Shown: positions 19,393-28,501, counted from the stretch's first letter. The stretch: 64,000 nucleotides of DNA from Bacillus salacetis (GCF_003581585.1 NZ_QXIR01000007.1:1-64000), one strand, 5' to 3'. Made by a program: numbers and translations. Notes: generated from the letters alone by a model not told the origin.

Positions 19393-20895
19393 ATGGAGAA
19401 TCACGTATTCCTGCCCAACTTATTGAAACAGAGAGCCTATTTGACTCCTGAAAGAAGGGCTTTGGCGTTTGGAGAACATCAATATACGTTCAGGGAAGTC
19501 TATGCTGCCGCTATAAGGCGGGCGGGGACACTTAAACATACGTTCGATTTGGAGCAAGGCACTAAAGCAGGTGTTCTTATTAAAAACACTGCGTCTGGAT
19601 ACTTCCTGCTCCTTGCTCTTCAGCAGGCAGGTGTGACAGCAGTTATGTTGAATAACCGTCTGACCAATGAAGAACTCGAATTTCAAATAACAGACACCAG
19701 TATAGATGCTTTGATTTATGATGACGATTTCCATAACCGTGCAAATGAACTGAAGCCATTCATCAATAACGAAAGAGTTTTCCCGCTTTCAGAGATGGAG
19801 TCACAGCTGCAGCCGGAATTCGAGCCTCTTGAACAGGTTGATATGGAAAGTATCTGTACAATCATGTACACTTCTGGAACAACAGGAAATCCAAAGGGAG
19901 TACTGCAATCCTACAATAACCACTGGTGGAGTGCGGTGGGTTCGGCACTGAACCTCGGGCTGAGGGAAGATGATGTTTGGCTCTGTGCTGTACCGCTGTT
20001 TCATATAAGCGGTTATTCAATCATTATGAGAAGCATAATTTATGGCATGGAAATCAAGCTTTTTGAAAGGTTTGATGAAGCGGTTGTCGACCAGGAATTG
20101 AAGAAAGGCAGTATCACCATTATTTCCGTAGTCACTGCCATGCTTCAAAGGCTTCTCAAAAATATTGGAGAAGGAAGTTATCATCCTGATTTCCGCTGCA
20201 TGCTTCTTGGAGGAGGCCCGGTACCCAAGAGTATGCTGGAGCAGTGTAAAGAAAAGCGAATCCCTGTTTATCAGACGTACGGGATGACCGAAACTTCTTC
20301 CCAGATCGTGACGCTTTCGCCTGAGGACAGCCTGGAAAAGCTGGGATCAGCCGGCAAGCCATTATTTCCTTGTGAATTGAAGATTGTTTCTAACGGAAAA
20401 GAAGCAGCCGCCGGCATAGAAGGTGAGATTGCCGTCAGGGGCCAAAATGTCACCAAAGGATACTACAAGAGGGAAGAGGCGAATAAGAAGAGCTTTGCAG
20501 ATGGCTGGTTCATGACAGGAGACATCGGATATCGGGATGACCAGGGCTTTTTGTATGTACTCGACCGCCGTTCAGATTTGATAATTTCTGGAGGGGAAAA
20601 TATCTATCCAGCAGAAATAGAGTCTGTGCTTGTATCACATTCTGCTGTATCCGAAGCAGGGGTGATTGGTGTGGAATCAGAAGAATGGGGGCAGGTACCC
20701 GCAGCCTTCCTTGTCTCTGAAAGAGAGCTGGACAGTTCAGAAGTGAAGGAGTTCTGCCGCAGCAGACTTGCTCGATACAAGATTCCGCATCATATTTATT
20801 TCGTTGACAGCCTTCCGAGAAATGCATCCAATAAATTATTGAGGAAGAATTTAAGGGAACTCATACAAAAGGGGCAGTTCAATGATAATCAATAA
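19393..20895 (+). CDS. menE: o-succinylbenzoate-CoA ligase
   Basis: Adenylates o-succinylbenzoate and loads it on CoA. 500-aa ANL-family enzyme: P-loop-like TMYTSGTTGNPKG near 159-170, YGMTETSSQ near 297, GDIGYRDDQGF and the C-terminal PRNASNKLLRKNL lysine motif. ATG start with TTGGAGAC upstream. Overlaps menC by 14 bp. Confidence 0.95.
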   Translation: MENHVFLPNLLKQRAYLTPERRALAFGEHQYTFREVYAAAIRRAGTLKHTFDLEQGTKAGVLIKNTASGYFLLLALQQAGVTAVMLNNRLTNEELEFQITDTSIDALIYDDDFHNRANELKPFINNERVFPLSEMESQLQPEFEPLEQVDMESICTIMYTSGTTGNPKGVLQSYNNHWWSAVGSALNLGLREDDVWLCAVPLFHISGYSIIMRSIIYGMEIKLFERFDEAVVDQELKKGSITIISVVTAMLQRLLKNIGEGSYHPDFRCMLLGGGPVPKSMLEQCKEKRIPVYQTYGMTETSSQIVTLSPEDSLEKLGSAGKPLFPCELKIVSNGKEAAAGIEGEIAVRGQNVTKGYYKREEANKKSFADGWFMTGDIGYRDDQGFLYVLDRRSDLIISGGENIYPAEIESVLVSHSAVSEAGVIGVESEEWGQVPAAFLVSERELDSSEVKEFCRSRLARYKIPHHIYFVDSLPRNASNKLLRKNLRELIQKGQFNDNQ

Positions 20896-21988
20896 AGTCC
20901 TGCTTCATGTTATAAAAATGAAGCTCAAAAAGCCTTTTTCCACCCATCTTGGAACAGTGAAGGAAAGGGAAGGCATCATAGTGGAAGTCATAGATGACAG
21001 TGGACTAAGAGGCTATGGTGAAGGAGTTGCCTTCAGCACTCCATGGTATACGGAAGAGACGGTAGGCACCTCATTGCATATCATGAAAGAGGTGTTGATC
21101 CCACTGCTGCTGAAATCTTCCATCAGTCATCCAGAAGAATTAAGTACTCTTTTTTCATCCGTCAGACGCAACAATATGGCTAAAGCTTCATTGGAATGCG
21201 CGGTATGGGATCTATATGCAAAACAACTGAAGAAACCATTGTGGAAGGTACTTGGAGGAAACAGGGAAGTGATTGCTGCAGGTGCAGTTGCTGGGTCGCC
21301 TTTGATTGAGGAAACAATCAATCAGGTCCATGGATTTTCAGCAGAGGGCTACGAGCGGATAAAGGTGAAAATCTCTCCAGAGAATGACATTGAATTAATA
21401 AAAAGCATCCGTAAAGAGTTTCCACATCTCAGATTAATGGCGGACGCAAATTCAGCCTACACTTTAAAGGATGCAGATCATCTAAAAAAACTGGACGGTT
21501 TTGGTCTCGAGATGATTGAACAGCCTTTAGGGATTGATGACATCTATGAGCACAGCCTTCTCCAAAGAGAATTGAAAACCAATGTCTGCCTGGATGAGAG
21601 CATTGCTTCCCTTCATGATGCAAGGAGTGCCATTGCTTTGGGCAGCTGCCGATATATCAATATCAAGCTTGGCCGGGTTGGAGGTTATTCAACGGCTGTA
21701 GCCATACACGACCTTTGCCGGCAGGAAGGCGTACGTGTCTGGTGCGGCGGTATGATTGAGTTCGGAGTATCCAGGGCGCATAATATTGCGCTATCCACTT
21801 TGGAAGGCTTTGATTTTCCGGGAGATATCTCGTCTTCAACACGATACTGGGAAGAAGATATCATAGAACCCGCAGTGACCGTCGTAAAGGGGAAAATTAA
21901 AGTGCCGAATGGTCCGGGGATCGGTGTGGAGTTGAACCGCAGGCGTTTAAAGCAGGTAACCCTGCTCACAGAAGAGTATTCACTGTAA
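20882..21988 (+). CDS. menC: o-succinylbenzoate synthase
   Basis: Enolase-superfamily dehydratase converting SHCHC to o-succinylbenzoate. 368 aa. Metal ligands and acid/base residues are visible: RIKVKISP (Lys about 162), MADANSAY (Asp), MIEQPLG (Glu), CLDESI (Asp) and INIKLGRVGG (second Lys). Start codon ATG within the end of menE; closes the men set. Confidence 0.94.
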   Translation: MIINKVLLHVIKMKLKKPFSTHLGTVKEREGIIVEVIDDSGLRGYGEGVAFSTPWYTEETVGTSLHIMKEVLIPLLLKSSISHPEELSTLFSSVRRNNMAKASLECAVWDLYAKQLKKPLWKVLGGNREVIAAGAVAGSPLIEETINQVHGFSAEGYERIKVKISPENDIELIKSIRKEFPHLRLMADANSAYTLKDADHLKKLDGFGLEMIEQPLGIDDIYEHSLLQRELKTNVCLDESIASLHDARSAIALGSCRYINIKLGRVGGYSTAVAIHDLCRQEGVRVWCGGMIEFGVSRAHNIALSTLEGFDFPGDISSSTRYWEEDIIEPAVTVVKGKIKVPNGPGIGVELNRRRLKQVTLLTEEYSL

Positions 21989-21990
21989 AA

Positions 21991-22020
21991 GAAGAGGAGG
22001 CTGAAATCAGCCTCCTCTTC
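21991..22020. terminator. bidirectional terminator between menC and the DUF1540 gene
   Basis: 14-bp perfect stem GAAGAGGAGGCTGA / TCAGCCTCCTCTTC with a 2-nt AA loop gap. The minus strand continues into TTTTAC and the plus strand into GGGTTT, so it serves mainly the minus-strand gene but can stop menC too. Confidence 0.8.
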
Positions 22021-22024
22021 GGGT

Positions 22025-22180
22025 TTATGAAACAGGTTCGAATGTCTTGCAGTCTGTTTCATGCTGGTCATCAGCTTGTTTTCCTGAATGGCTGACAACA
22101 TAAATCTGGTCTGCAGAGCATTTGTTTCCGTTTTTCCAGAAGTGACAGTTGTTCACTTCGCAAAGTACGTCTTTTGCCAT
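22025..22180 (-). CDS. DUF1540-family small Cys-rich protein
   Basis: 51 aa starting MAKDVLCEVNNCHFW, with four cysteines (CEVNNC, KCSAD, DCKTF) as in DUF1540 proteins of endospore formers, thought to bind metal. The ATG at 22180 follows GGGGG; an in-frame ATG 11 codons earlier has no ribosome site. Confidence 0.8.
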   Translation of the reverse strand: MAKDVLCEVNNCHFWKNGNKCSADQIYVVSHSGKQADDQHETDCKTFEPVS

Positions 22181-22259
22181 CTTCACAACCCCCATGTTAG
22201 AAATGCCGTACATTGTTAGTTTTGATATTACATCGGGGGTTTATAAGTGGTAACTATAT

Positions 22260-23288
22260 CTAGGTTTTTTGTTTTAAGTAGCGCTTATCATTCATGAACA
22301 GGCTCCAGAAATAGACAAATCCCGGAAACAGAATGGCGAACCCGACGATATAGGTGATGAATACCGCCTTAAAGGAATTGGGATCCGTAAAGCCGGAGCT
22401 GATGGTGACCTCCGGATAAATGATATATGGCAGGTGAGCCTTTCCATAAACATAGCTTGCTATCAAGTACTGGAGCGTAATGGCTATCACAGCGATCCTG
22501 GGCATCCCTTTGATGCCTTTTTTGTCTGTAGGCAAAAATAAAGCTGCACCAGCTGCCAGAAAACCAAGCAAGGAAAAGACAAGGAGATGTCTGTCTTCCA
22601 TCATTCGTTCATAGATCCATCCGGCTTCTTCCCGCAGTGTAAACATGATCATCAAGGCAGATATCAGGGACAGGGGGCCGGTGATCATTGCGTCTCTCCG
22701 ATAGACACGATAGGCGTCCAGCTCCTCGGATGTTTTTGAGTAGTCCGCAAGCAGGAGAGAAGAGAGGAACAGCGTTGAACTGATCGCAAAGGCTATGAAG
22801 GAATACTCATTCGGGCTGGAGAAAAGTTCCCCCAAACGCAGGGTCTGCCCATCCTCAAAATCAACGAAGCGGCCGTGTGAAATAGGAAGCACGCTGATCA
22901 GCAGACCTGGAATCAATAAGCCGCAAATTCCGGATATATAAGTGAGGATCTTTCTATAATCTTCAGCTACATGTGAAAAAACAAGAAAGGCACTCCTAAG
23001 TGCAAGCAACAAAAGAATCATGCTTCCTGGGACTAAAAGGACAGTCCCAAGTGAATACGCAGCACCGGGGAAAAAACTGTATACGGCAACAACGATCGCC
23101 ACGATAAAGGTATTGGTCACTTCCCATGTAGGAGAGAGATAACGGTTGGCGATATTTGTGGCCTTGGTTTTCTCCCGGTTGATATATACCATGGACCAGA
23201 ATCCTGCTCCGAAGTCCATTGTGGCCATGACAGCATAGATAAAGACAAATCCCCACAGGACCGTAATGGCCAGTAGTTCATTTGACAT
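22260..23288 (-). CDS. cydB: cytochrome bd-type quinol oxidase subunit II
   Basis: 342-aa membrane protein with eight or more hydrophobic helices. The N-terminus (WGFVFIYAVMATMDFGAGFW) is the CydB/AppB signature, and GSMILLLLALRSAFLVFSH is conserved. It partners CydA in the inner membrane, reducing O2 with menaquinol. It lies next to menC as ythB does in B. subtilis. 41 bp after cydA; same transcript. Confidence 0.92.
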   Translation of the reverse strand: MSNELLAITVLWGFVFIYAVMATMDFGAGFWSMVYINREKTKATNIANRYLSPTWEVTNTFIVAIVVAVYSFFPGAAYSLGTVLLVPGSMILLLLALRSAFLVFSHVAEDYRKILTYISGICGLLIPGLLISVLPISHGRFVDFEDGQTLRLGELFSSPNEYSFIAFAISSTLFLSSLLLADYSKTSEELDAYRVYRRDAMITGPLSLISALMIMFTLREEAGWIYERMMEDRHLLVFSLLGFLAAGAALFLPTDKKGIKGMPRIAVIAITLQYLIASYVYGKAHLPYIIYPEVTISSGFTDPNSFKAVFITYIVGFAILFPGFVYFWSLFMNDKRYLKQKT

Positions 23289-23329
23289 TTTTTCACCCCC
23301 AGTGATGTAAGCAGCATATGAAATCGAGG

Positions 23330-24682
23330 TTACGAGAAGAATCCAGTGTTTGTATGTTCAACTTTGTTCAGGTCATCTTCAGCTGTATTGCGTTTGAAGT
23401 AATATAGAAGAACCGAAACAACAGCGATCCCTAACACTACATAAACCGAAGTGAAAGCCACAAACAATGTCGCGAGGTTCCCGGTGGTGGTAACGGAATC
23501 CTCAGTGCTGAGCATTCTATAGATTGTCCAGGGCTGCCTGCCTGTGCAGGCGAAGATCCAGCCGAATTCGATAGCGAGAATCGATAATGGACCGCCAGTA
23601 ATGAACAACCACATCATCCATTTAGGGAAATGGTCCTTCTTCAGCAATTTGTTCCAAACAAAGGCGGTGAGGCCAAGTAAAATGAGCAGGCTTCCGATTC
23701 CGACCATCGCATTAAACAACGTGTGAACAAATAGAGGCGGCCAATATTCCTCAGGAAAATCATTCAAACCGATGACTTCGGTTTTGAAGCTGTCTCCTGC
23801 GAGGAAACTCAATGCCCAGGGAATTTCAATCCCCCACTTGACCTCCTGTGTTTCTCTGTCGGTGAACCCGCCTATAGCCAAAGGTGCATACCGCTGTGTT
23901 TCGAATAGACCTTCTGCAGCTGCAAGTTTCTCCGGCTGATACTCATGGAGCATCTGGGCGGATTCATGTCCATTGATTGCTGTAAAAAAGGCAAAAGTTG
24001 CGCCGACAAGCAGACCGAGCATCAAAGCCTTTCGATGAAACTTATATACTCTGCTGCCAAAATCCGCTTTCAACATATTGTAAGCCGCAACTGAGGCAAT
24101 GACAAAGCCTCCTGTCACATATGCGGACAATGCAACATGCCCGGCAGTTACAAAGAAACTTGGATTGAAAAAGGCCTTCCAGGGATCAACATCAACAATC
24201 TCACCGTTGACCATCCTGAATCCTGCAGGCGTTCCTTCGAAGGCATGGACGTTGGTAATGAGCACAGCGGAAGCCAATCCACCGAGCACAACCAGCGTCA
24301 GGCTCAGAATACGCACCCACGGAGCGATGCGGTTGGCGGCATAAACATAGATAGACATGAATAATGCTTCCACGAAAAAAGCATAGATTTCAATCTGGAA
24401 AGGAAGTGCCATGACCCTTCCTACAACCTCCATGAACCCGGGCCACAGAAGCGAGAGCTGGACACCTGCAATCGTCCCGGATGGAATGCCGACGCCAAGC
24501 AAAACGGCAAAGGCTTTTGTCCACCTTTTTCCCATGAGTTCATACTCACGGTCCTTTGTCTTCTGATATAACAGTTCTGCAATCAGGATCATCATGGGGA
24601 TGGCGACGCCGAGTGTGGCAAATATGATATGAAATCCCATCGTCGTTCCAAACATTGACCGTGCAATTACCAAATCATCCAT
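23330..24682 (-). CDS. cydA: cytochrome bd-type quinol oxidase subunit I
   Basis: 450-aa heme-bearing subunit. Family motifs include FHIIFATLGVAIPMM (heme-ligand His near 18), VTAGHVALSAYVTGGF (His near 183) and GRQPWTIYRML near 390. The short Q-loop region and length are like the YthA / cyanide-insensitive branch rather than the long-Q-loop E. coli CydA. ATG start with AGGAG-like GGAGTAACC upstream. First gene of cydAB. Confidence 0.93.
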   Translation of the reverse strand: MDDLVIARSMFGTTMGFHIIFATLGVAIPMMILIAELLYQKTKDREYELMGKRWTKAFAVLLGVGIPSGTIAGVQLSLLWPGFMEVVGRVMALPFQIEIYAFFVEALFMSIYVYAANRIAPWVRILSLTLVVLGGLASAVLITNVHAFEGTPAGFRMVNGEIVDVDPWKAFFNPSFFVTAGHVALSAYVTGGFVIASVAAYNMLKADFGSRVYKFHRKALMLGLLVGATFAFFTAINGHESAQMLHEYQPEKLAAAEGLFETQRYAPLAIGGFTDRETQEVKWGIEIPWALSFLAGDSFKTEVIGLNDFPEEYWPPLFVHTLFNAMVGIGSLLILLGLTAFVWNKLLKKDHFPKWMMWLFITGGPLSILAIEFGWIFACTGRQPWTIYRMLSTEDSVTTTGNLATLFVAFTSVYVVLGIAVVSVLLYYFKRNTAEDDLNKVEHTNTGFFS

Positions 24683-24770
24683 AAGGTTACTCCTTTAGCT
24701 AGTGATTGACGGTTATATTCTTCTCACAATCCAAAAAATTATGCAGAGTTATCCAGATGTGGAAAAAGAA

Positions 24771-24800
24771 AAAAAGCGCCGACTTTACTGGTCGGCGCTC
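24771..24800 (-). terminator. terminator of the zinc-binding lipoprotein gene
   Basis: AGCGCCGAC / GTCGGCGCT stem with a T-rich minus-strand tail, 8 nt after the stop codon. Confidence 0.9.
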
Positions 24801-24807
24801 TTCCATA

Positions 24808-25815
24808 TTATTCACTGCCAAGGGCTTTCTGCAGTGTCTCAATATTCTCGTTCATTAAGTCAAAGTAGTCTTTATCTCCATCGATGTCTTCCTGTGTACG
24901 GACACCGAGGTTATGCAGTGTCAGTTTCTTAGCACCGATCTCTTTTTGAACAACTTCGGTCAATCTGGATGATCCATTCTGTTCAAAGATGATATAGGAT
25001 ATGTTATGTTTTTTTGCATCATCAATGATTTTTTTTAGTTCCTGCTGAGATGGTTCGTCAGATGAAGAAATGCCGGAGATTGCAACTTCCTCGATTCCAT
25101 AGCGTTGTTCCCAATAGCTGTAAGCAGCATGCGCGACAAAGATTTTCTTTGTTTCTGCGTTTGCTGCAGTCGTTTCAAAAGATTCATCCAATTCATCAAG
25201 CTGGGAAACAAGATTTTCATAGTTCTCTTTAAATACGGATTCCTTCTCAGGCATTTGTTCTGAGAGTGATTCGTAAATTGTGTGCGCCAGTTCCTTAGCA
25301 TAAACCGGATCTAACCAAACATGTGGATTGATGTCATGGTCATGACCATGACCTTCTTCTCCCTGTTCACTTTCTTCAGTGTCCCCTTCGTGAGCATGCT
25401 CCTCATGATCTTCTTCCTCAGCATGTCCTTCATGTCCTTCATCACTTTCCAGGCTGCCCTCAAGCTCTGAGCCAGTTGCGATCATCTTGACATTCTCATT
25501 TTGCAGCACCTCTTCAGCTTTATCTACAAAGCCTTCAAGTCCGAGTCCAATGTAGAAAAATACGTCTGCATCAGAGAGGTCCATCATATCTTTTTGGGAA
25601 GGCTCAAATGTGTGTTCGTCCGTCCCCGGCGGATAGATTGATTCCGTTTCTACATATTCACCACCGATTTTTTCGGCGAAATCACTCAGCGGATAGACGG
25701 TAGTATAGACTGTTAAGGTGTCAGAATCATTGCTATTTCCTTGTTCCTTCTCTGTCCCGCATGCTGCGAGCAGCAATAGGAAAGCGATACTGCAAAATAT
25801 TTTAAACCGTTTCAT
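24808..25815 (-). CDS. zinc ABC transporter substrate-binding lipoprotein (ZnuA/AdcA type)
   Basis: 335 aa. Lipobox LLLLAACG near residues 11-18, then the cluster A-1 metal-binding fold: GTDEHTFEPSQKD (first His), INPHVWLDP (second), FVAHAAYSYWEQRYG (third). A His/Glu/Asp-rich loop of about 50 residues (roughly 122-172), typical of zinc SBPs, precedes the second His. Start ATG 25815 follows AGGAGGAGA; the ATG at 25830 is part of that ribosome site. A near-perfect Zur box lies 46 bp upstream. No ABC permease or ATPase gene is adjacent, so it is an orphan that must use a transporter elsewhere. Confidence 0.92.
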   Translation of the reverse strand: MKRFKIFCSIAFLLLLAACGTEKEQGNSNDSDTLTVYTTVYPLSDFAEKIGGEYVETESIYPPGTDEHTFEPSQKDMMDLSDADVFFYIGLGLEGFVDKAEEVLQNENVKMIATGSELEGSLESDEGHEGHAEEEDHEEHAHEGDTEESEQGEEGHGHDHDINPHVWLDPVYAKELAHTIYESLSEQMPEKESVFKENYENLVSQLDELDESFETTAANAETKKIFVAHAAYSYWEQRYGIEEVAISGISSSDEPSQQELKKIIDDAKKHNISYIIFEQNGSSRLTEVVQKEIGAKKLTLHNLGVRTQEDIDGDKDYFDLMNENIETLQKALGSE

Positions 25816-25860
25816 GTTTCTCCTCCTCATTGATTCAAGTCAGAATTATTCCGATTATTT

Positions 25861-25881
25861 AAAAAGTAATCATTACGATTT
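25861..25881. promoter_or_regulatory. Zur operator
   Basis: 21-bp site with centre GTAATCATTAC. It matches the Bacillus Zur consensus (AAATCGTAAT-n-ATTACGATTT) at all but two positions of the left half-site. Position fits repression of the zinc lipoprotein gene when zinc is plentiful. Confidence 0.8.
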
Positions 25882-25932
25882 ATTTTCCCTACATGATTTT
25901 ACTATCACCTGGCATGAAAAGCAAGAAAAAAA

Positions 25933-25958
25933 GCCATCAAGATTTTTCTCTTGATGGC
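25933..25958 (-). terminator. yidD terminator overlapping its last codons
   Basis: GCCATCAAGA / TCTTGATGGC stem and a minus-strand T run. The 5' arm is the coding sequence for the last residues of yidD and the stop codon lies inside the hairpin. Confidence 0.85.
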
Positions 25959-26173
25959 CATTTATCAGGGACATGATCTATCCCGCCCGGGTGGAAGGGG
26001 TGGCATTTAACAATTCTTTTAATAGTGAGCCAGCCGCCCCGGACGGCTCCAAACCGCTTGATTGATTCCATTCCATAATGGGAGCAGGTGGGATAGAATC
26101 TGCAGGTTGGAGGCTTAAGGGGTGAAATGACCAACTGATACAAGCGTATCAACGCCAGAAATATTTTTTGCAT
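25937..26173 (-). CDS. yidD: YidD, membrane protein insertion efficiency factor
   Basis: 78 aa with the family signature: [18 protein letters not shown] and [14 protein letters not shown]. YidD is a small membrane-associated protein that helps Sec/YidC insertion. B. subtilis has it here as ytjA. No ribosome-site ambiguity (AGGCATGTCATG). Confidence 0.93.
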   Translation of the reverse strand: MQKIFLALIRLYQLVISPLKPPTCRFYPTCSHYGMESIKRFGAVRGGWLTIKRIVKCHPFHPGGIDHVPDKWPSREKS

Positions 26174-26274
26174 GACATGCCTCCCAGGTAATTGCTATAA
26201 CTGAAATATACCATTTACCCTCAAAATTATAAAGCAGGCAATCCCGAGGGTTGAGGAGCACGCTGATATTCAGA

Positions 26275-26814
26275 TCAGCTCTGGGAAATCGATTTTGAAT
26301 GAATGAAATCAGAAAATACTTTTACTATCAGGCCGATAATGAACAGGGTTAAGAAAGAGTAAAAATAATTCCAATGGTTGAGCTTATAAAACTCAAAATA
26401 GACAAATATAGGGACGAAAATGAAACCTATGAGGGCTGAACCAATGAGTGAAGAAATGATGAAGCTTTTCCAGCTGGTGAAAAATTGATATATCAGTGTA
26501 ATGATAACGGGGACTGTGAGGAAATCCACTGCATTCACTGCTTCAAAGAATGCTAAAAACTGAGTGCGGTAGCTCCAAAGACCAAAGTAATTTCCAATTT
26601 CATCAACTGAACTCACAAGGATGAAACTGCTCGTGAATACAAGGGAAACCAATAAGATACGCTGACGATCAATAAGTATGATGAACAGTATTAAAAATAA
26701 GAAGTTCAGGATGAACACAACCCACCAGTTCAAGCTGAAAAGGTTGTCATTAAGCCAATAATTCATTTCCAGTTCACTTGCAATGTTTTTGCTTTTTTCT
26801 ACCTTCTCAAACAA
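26275..26814 (-). CDS. CBO0543-like membrane protein
   Basis: 179 aa with about five hydrophobic helices and no catalytic motif. The pattern LNDNLFSLNWWVVFILNF, then DRQRILL, ESVDEIGNYFGLW-type segment, and TVPVIITLIYQFFTSWKSF resembles the CBO0543 family of Firmicute membrane proteins of unknown function. Assignment is from memory of the family pattern. Confidence 0.6.
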   Translation of the reverse strand: MFEKVEKSKNIASELEMNYWLNDNLFSLNWWVVFILNFLFLILFIILIDRQRILLVSLVFTSSFILVSSVDEIGNYFGLWSYRTQFLAFFEAVNAVDFLTVPVIITLIYQFFTSWKSFIISSLIGSALIGFIFVPIFVYFEFYKLNHWNYFYSFLTLFIIGLIVKVFSDFIHSKSISQS

Positions 26815-27100
26815 GTATTTTCACCACCTATATAATCTATAAAGATTTTTTCCAAAAAACATAAAGATAATACATTTAGGTGTTCCCGGGTTAATCACCG
26901 GGTTATAGAAGGGAATGAAGTCTATAACAGGGGGAATCCAACTTAATACAAGAACAATAGAAGGTGTATGGTTGACATCCGGGTGTTTTTAGCAGAATAG
27001 CCGGGTTACAATCATCTTTCGGATCAAGAATAGGGGAAAGGGGACTCTGTCTATAAGTGCGGACAAGGTTGTTGTATGGTGCGGAATTATGATTAAGTAC
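26815..27100. other. intergenic region with inverted repeats, no gene
   Basis: Three copies of CCGGGTTA (about 26886, 26898, 27003) and an 8-bp inverted repeat GTTATAGA (26902) / TCTATAAC (26921). No ORF with a ribosome site. It holds the upstream region of the CBO0543-like gene; a small RNA is possible but not shown. Confidence 0.4.
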
Positions 27101-27138
27101 AAAAAAAAGAACATTTCCTGAAGGAATGCTCTTTTTTA
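27101..27138 (-). terminator. ytzI terminator
   Basis: Minus strand AGAGCATTCCT / AGGAAATGTTCT stem with one bulge and eight Ts. T runs on both sides, so it may work both ways. Confidence 0.8.
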
Positions 27139-27141
27139 TGG

Positions 27142-27318
27142 TCAGGATTGGTTTGGTTCATCCTTATTTTCAGTATCTTCATTATCCAGATGGGGATTGT
27201 TCTCGATCGGATCTACTGTGTGTTTATAGTCGTAAGCCTTGCTTGTTGTCAGGACGCTTACAAGGATAATTATAAAGATCAGGATGATCGAGATGACAAG
27301 TACACCAACATAACCCAT
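27142..27318 (-). CDS. ytzI: small membrane protein YtzI
   Basis: 58 codons: one N-terminal transmembrane helix (VGVLVISIILIFIIILVSVL), then TTSKAYDYKHTVDP and an acidic tail. The TTSKAYxYKHTxDP block is what I recall of B. subtilis YtzI, found in the same region. ATG at 27318 has GGGAGG 9 nt upstream. Function unknown. Confidence 0.8.
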   Translation of the reverse strand: MGYVGVLVISIILIFIIILVSVLTTSKAYDYKHTVDPIENNPHLDNEDTENKDEPNQS

Positions 27319-27461
27319 GATTCATTCCTCCCTTACTCTTTATTTTACCATGAAGATAAAACCGGGTTAATAGTGTTCCTATTATTGATGATCTCTGTTA
27401 AGTTTAATATAAGACTTCACGGTAAATACATACATTTTTATACAGAGATGAGGGTAGTGCC

Positions 27462-27653
27462 ATGAACTTATCTGCAATGATGGGCAGGCAGACAGCAGAA
27501 CTGCAGCATACGCTGAACTTGAGTTTGCTGCAAAGCCAGATGGCTTCTCAAATGGCTGGGGCGACCGCCATGATGGAAAATATGACGGATGCATCCGGCC
27601 AAAAAGAAGCACCTCATCCGTTCAAGGGCGGAACCATCGACTTGAAAGGGTAA
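27462..27653 (+). CDS. YjfB-like small protein
   Basis: 63 aa, Met- and Gln-rich: MNLSAMMGRQTAELQHTLNL followed by LLQSQMASQMAGATAMMENM. The pattern resembles YjfB-family putative motility proteins. ATG with GAGGG 10 nt upstream, and a dedicated terminator. Alternative: an unrelated small amphipathic protein. Confidence 0.55.
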   Translation: MNLSAMMGRQTAELQHTLNLSLLQSQMASQMAGATAMMENMTDASGQKEAPHPFKGGTIDLKG

Positions 27654-27657
27654 GGAA

Positions 27658-27692
27658 AACCCCCAAAGACTTAAAATCTTTGGGGGTTCTTC
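27658..27692. terminator. bidirectional terminator
   Basis: AACCCCCAAAGA / TCTTTGGGGGTT stem with short loop between two convergent small genes; the plus strand continues TCTTCC. Confidence 0.88.
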
Positions 27693-27694
27693 CT

Positions 27695-27940
27695 TCAATG
27701 GATAGTTCTGTAATTATACTGAGTGTCATGCTCGCCGGATGTCAGTTTTTCTTTCAGTGTTTCCAATATGTATAAGCGGATAAAATATTGAAGTTCGTCA
27801 TTGTCCATTTCCTCAATGATATTCAATAGTTCCTTTCGTGATGATTCTTCAAGGATTGTCAAAGCGATCATATCCAAATCTTCATCTGTACCCCTGATTT
27901 TTCCTCTGTAAATTTCATATAATTCCTCAACAAGTTTCAT
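27695..27940 (-). CDS. DUF6154-like small acidic protein
   Basis: 81 aa, helical and acidic: MKLVEELYEIYRGKIRGTDE, then DLDMIALTILEES and EEMDNDELQYFIRLYILETL. Looks like the Bacillus DUF6154 family, function unknown. Good ribosome site AGGAGGTGAGG before the ATG. Confidence 0.65.
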   Translation of the reverse strand: MKLVEELYEIYRGKIRGTDEDLDMIALTILEESSRKELLNIIEEMDNDELQYFIRLYILETLKEKLTSGEHDTQYNYRTIH

Positions 27941-28090
27941 AATGCCCTCACCTCCTGACTCATTTTTAAATATTTATAAACTTAATATTTCTTTCTTCAT
28001 ATGATGATAAAAGGGACAACCTCTTAAGTAATATTTACCCTTTTTTCCAGCAGGTTAATCCCACTTTATCATTTGAAGGGAGGGAATGGG

Positions 28091-28501
28091 ATGAACAAGT
28101 GGATCATTCCTTTTGTATCGATCATTACCTCAACTGTTTCCAACATGACGGGAAGCGGGTGGAGCAAGCTGCTCACTATTTTGGTGATTGCAGTAATCCT
28201 GGATTATATTACAGGCCTTATAGCCGGGGGGATCACAGGCATACTTTCGAGCAAGAAAGGAATGAAGGGAATCGGCAAAAAGGTTATTATCTTCAGCATC
28301 GTGGCTGCAGCCCACCTTATTGATACTATACTTGGAAATCAGCATATTATTCGGGATTCAACCATAATTTTTTATCTCTGCAATGAAATTTTATCAATCA
28401 TCGAAAATGCAGGAAGGGCAGGGCTGCCTATCCCTCCATTTTTAAAGGACGCCGTCGATTCACTTCATCGTAACATGAAGGACAAGGACGATTCTGAATA
28501 G
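28091..28501 (+). CDS. ytkC: holin-family protein YtkC
   Basis: 136-aa phage_holin_4-type protein. Three or four hydrophobic helices: ILVIAVILDYITGLIAGG, GKKVIIFSIVAAAHLIDTI and IIFYLCNEILSIIENAGRAG. The tail is hydrophilic (LKDAVDSLHRNMKDKDDSE). Found on chromosomes as B. subtilis ytkC as well as in phages; no other phage genes are near. ATG 28091 after GGAGGG; an earlier TTG (28073) is the less likely start. Confidence 0.85.
   Translation: MNKWIIPFVSIITSTVSNMTGSGWSKLLTILVIAVILDYITGLIAGGITGILSSKKGMKGIGKKVIIFSIVAAAHLIDTILGNQHIIRDSTIIFYLCNEILSIIENAGRAGLPIPPFLKDAVDSLHRNMKDKDDSE

Noticed and set aside
27148-27465. 105-aa plus-strand ORF
   Set aside because: Antisense to the better supported ytzI gene, which has a ribosome site, a membrane helix and a terminator.
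28091-28501. Prophage remnant because of the holin-like gene
   Set aside because: No other phage genes are nearby, and the gene has a chromosomal orthologue position (ytkC) next to ytkD.
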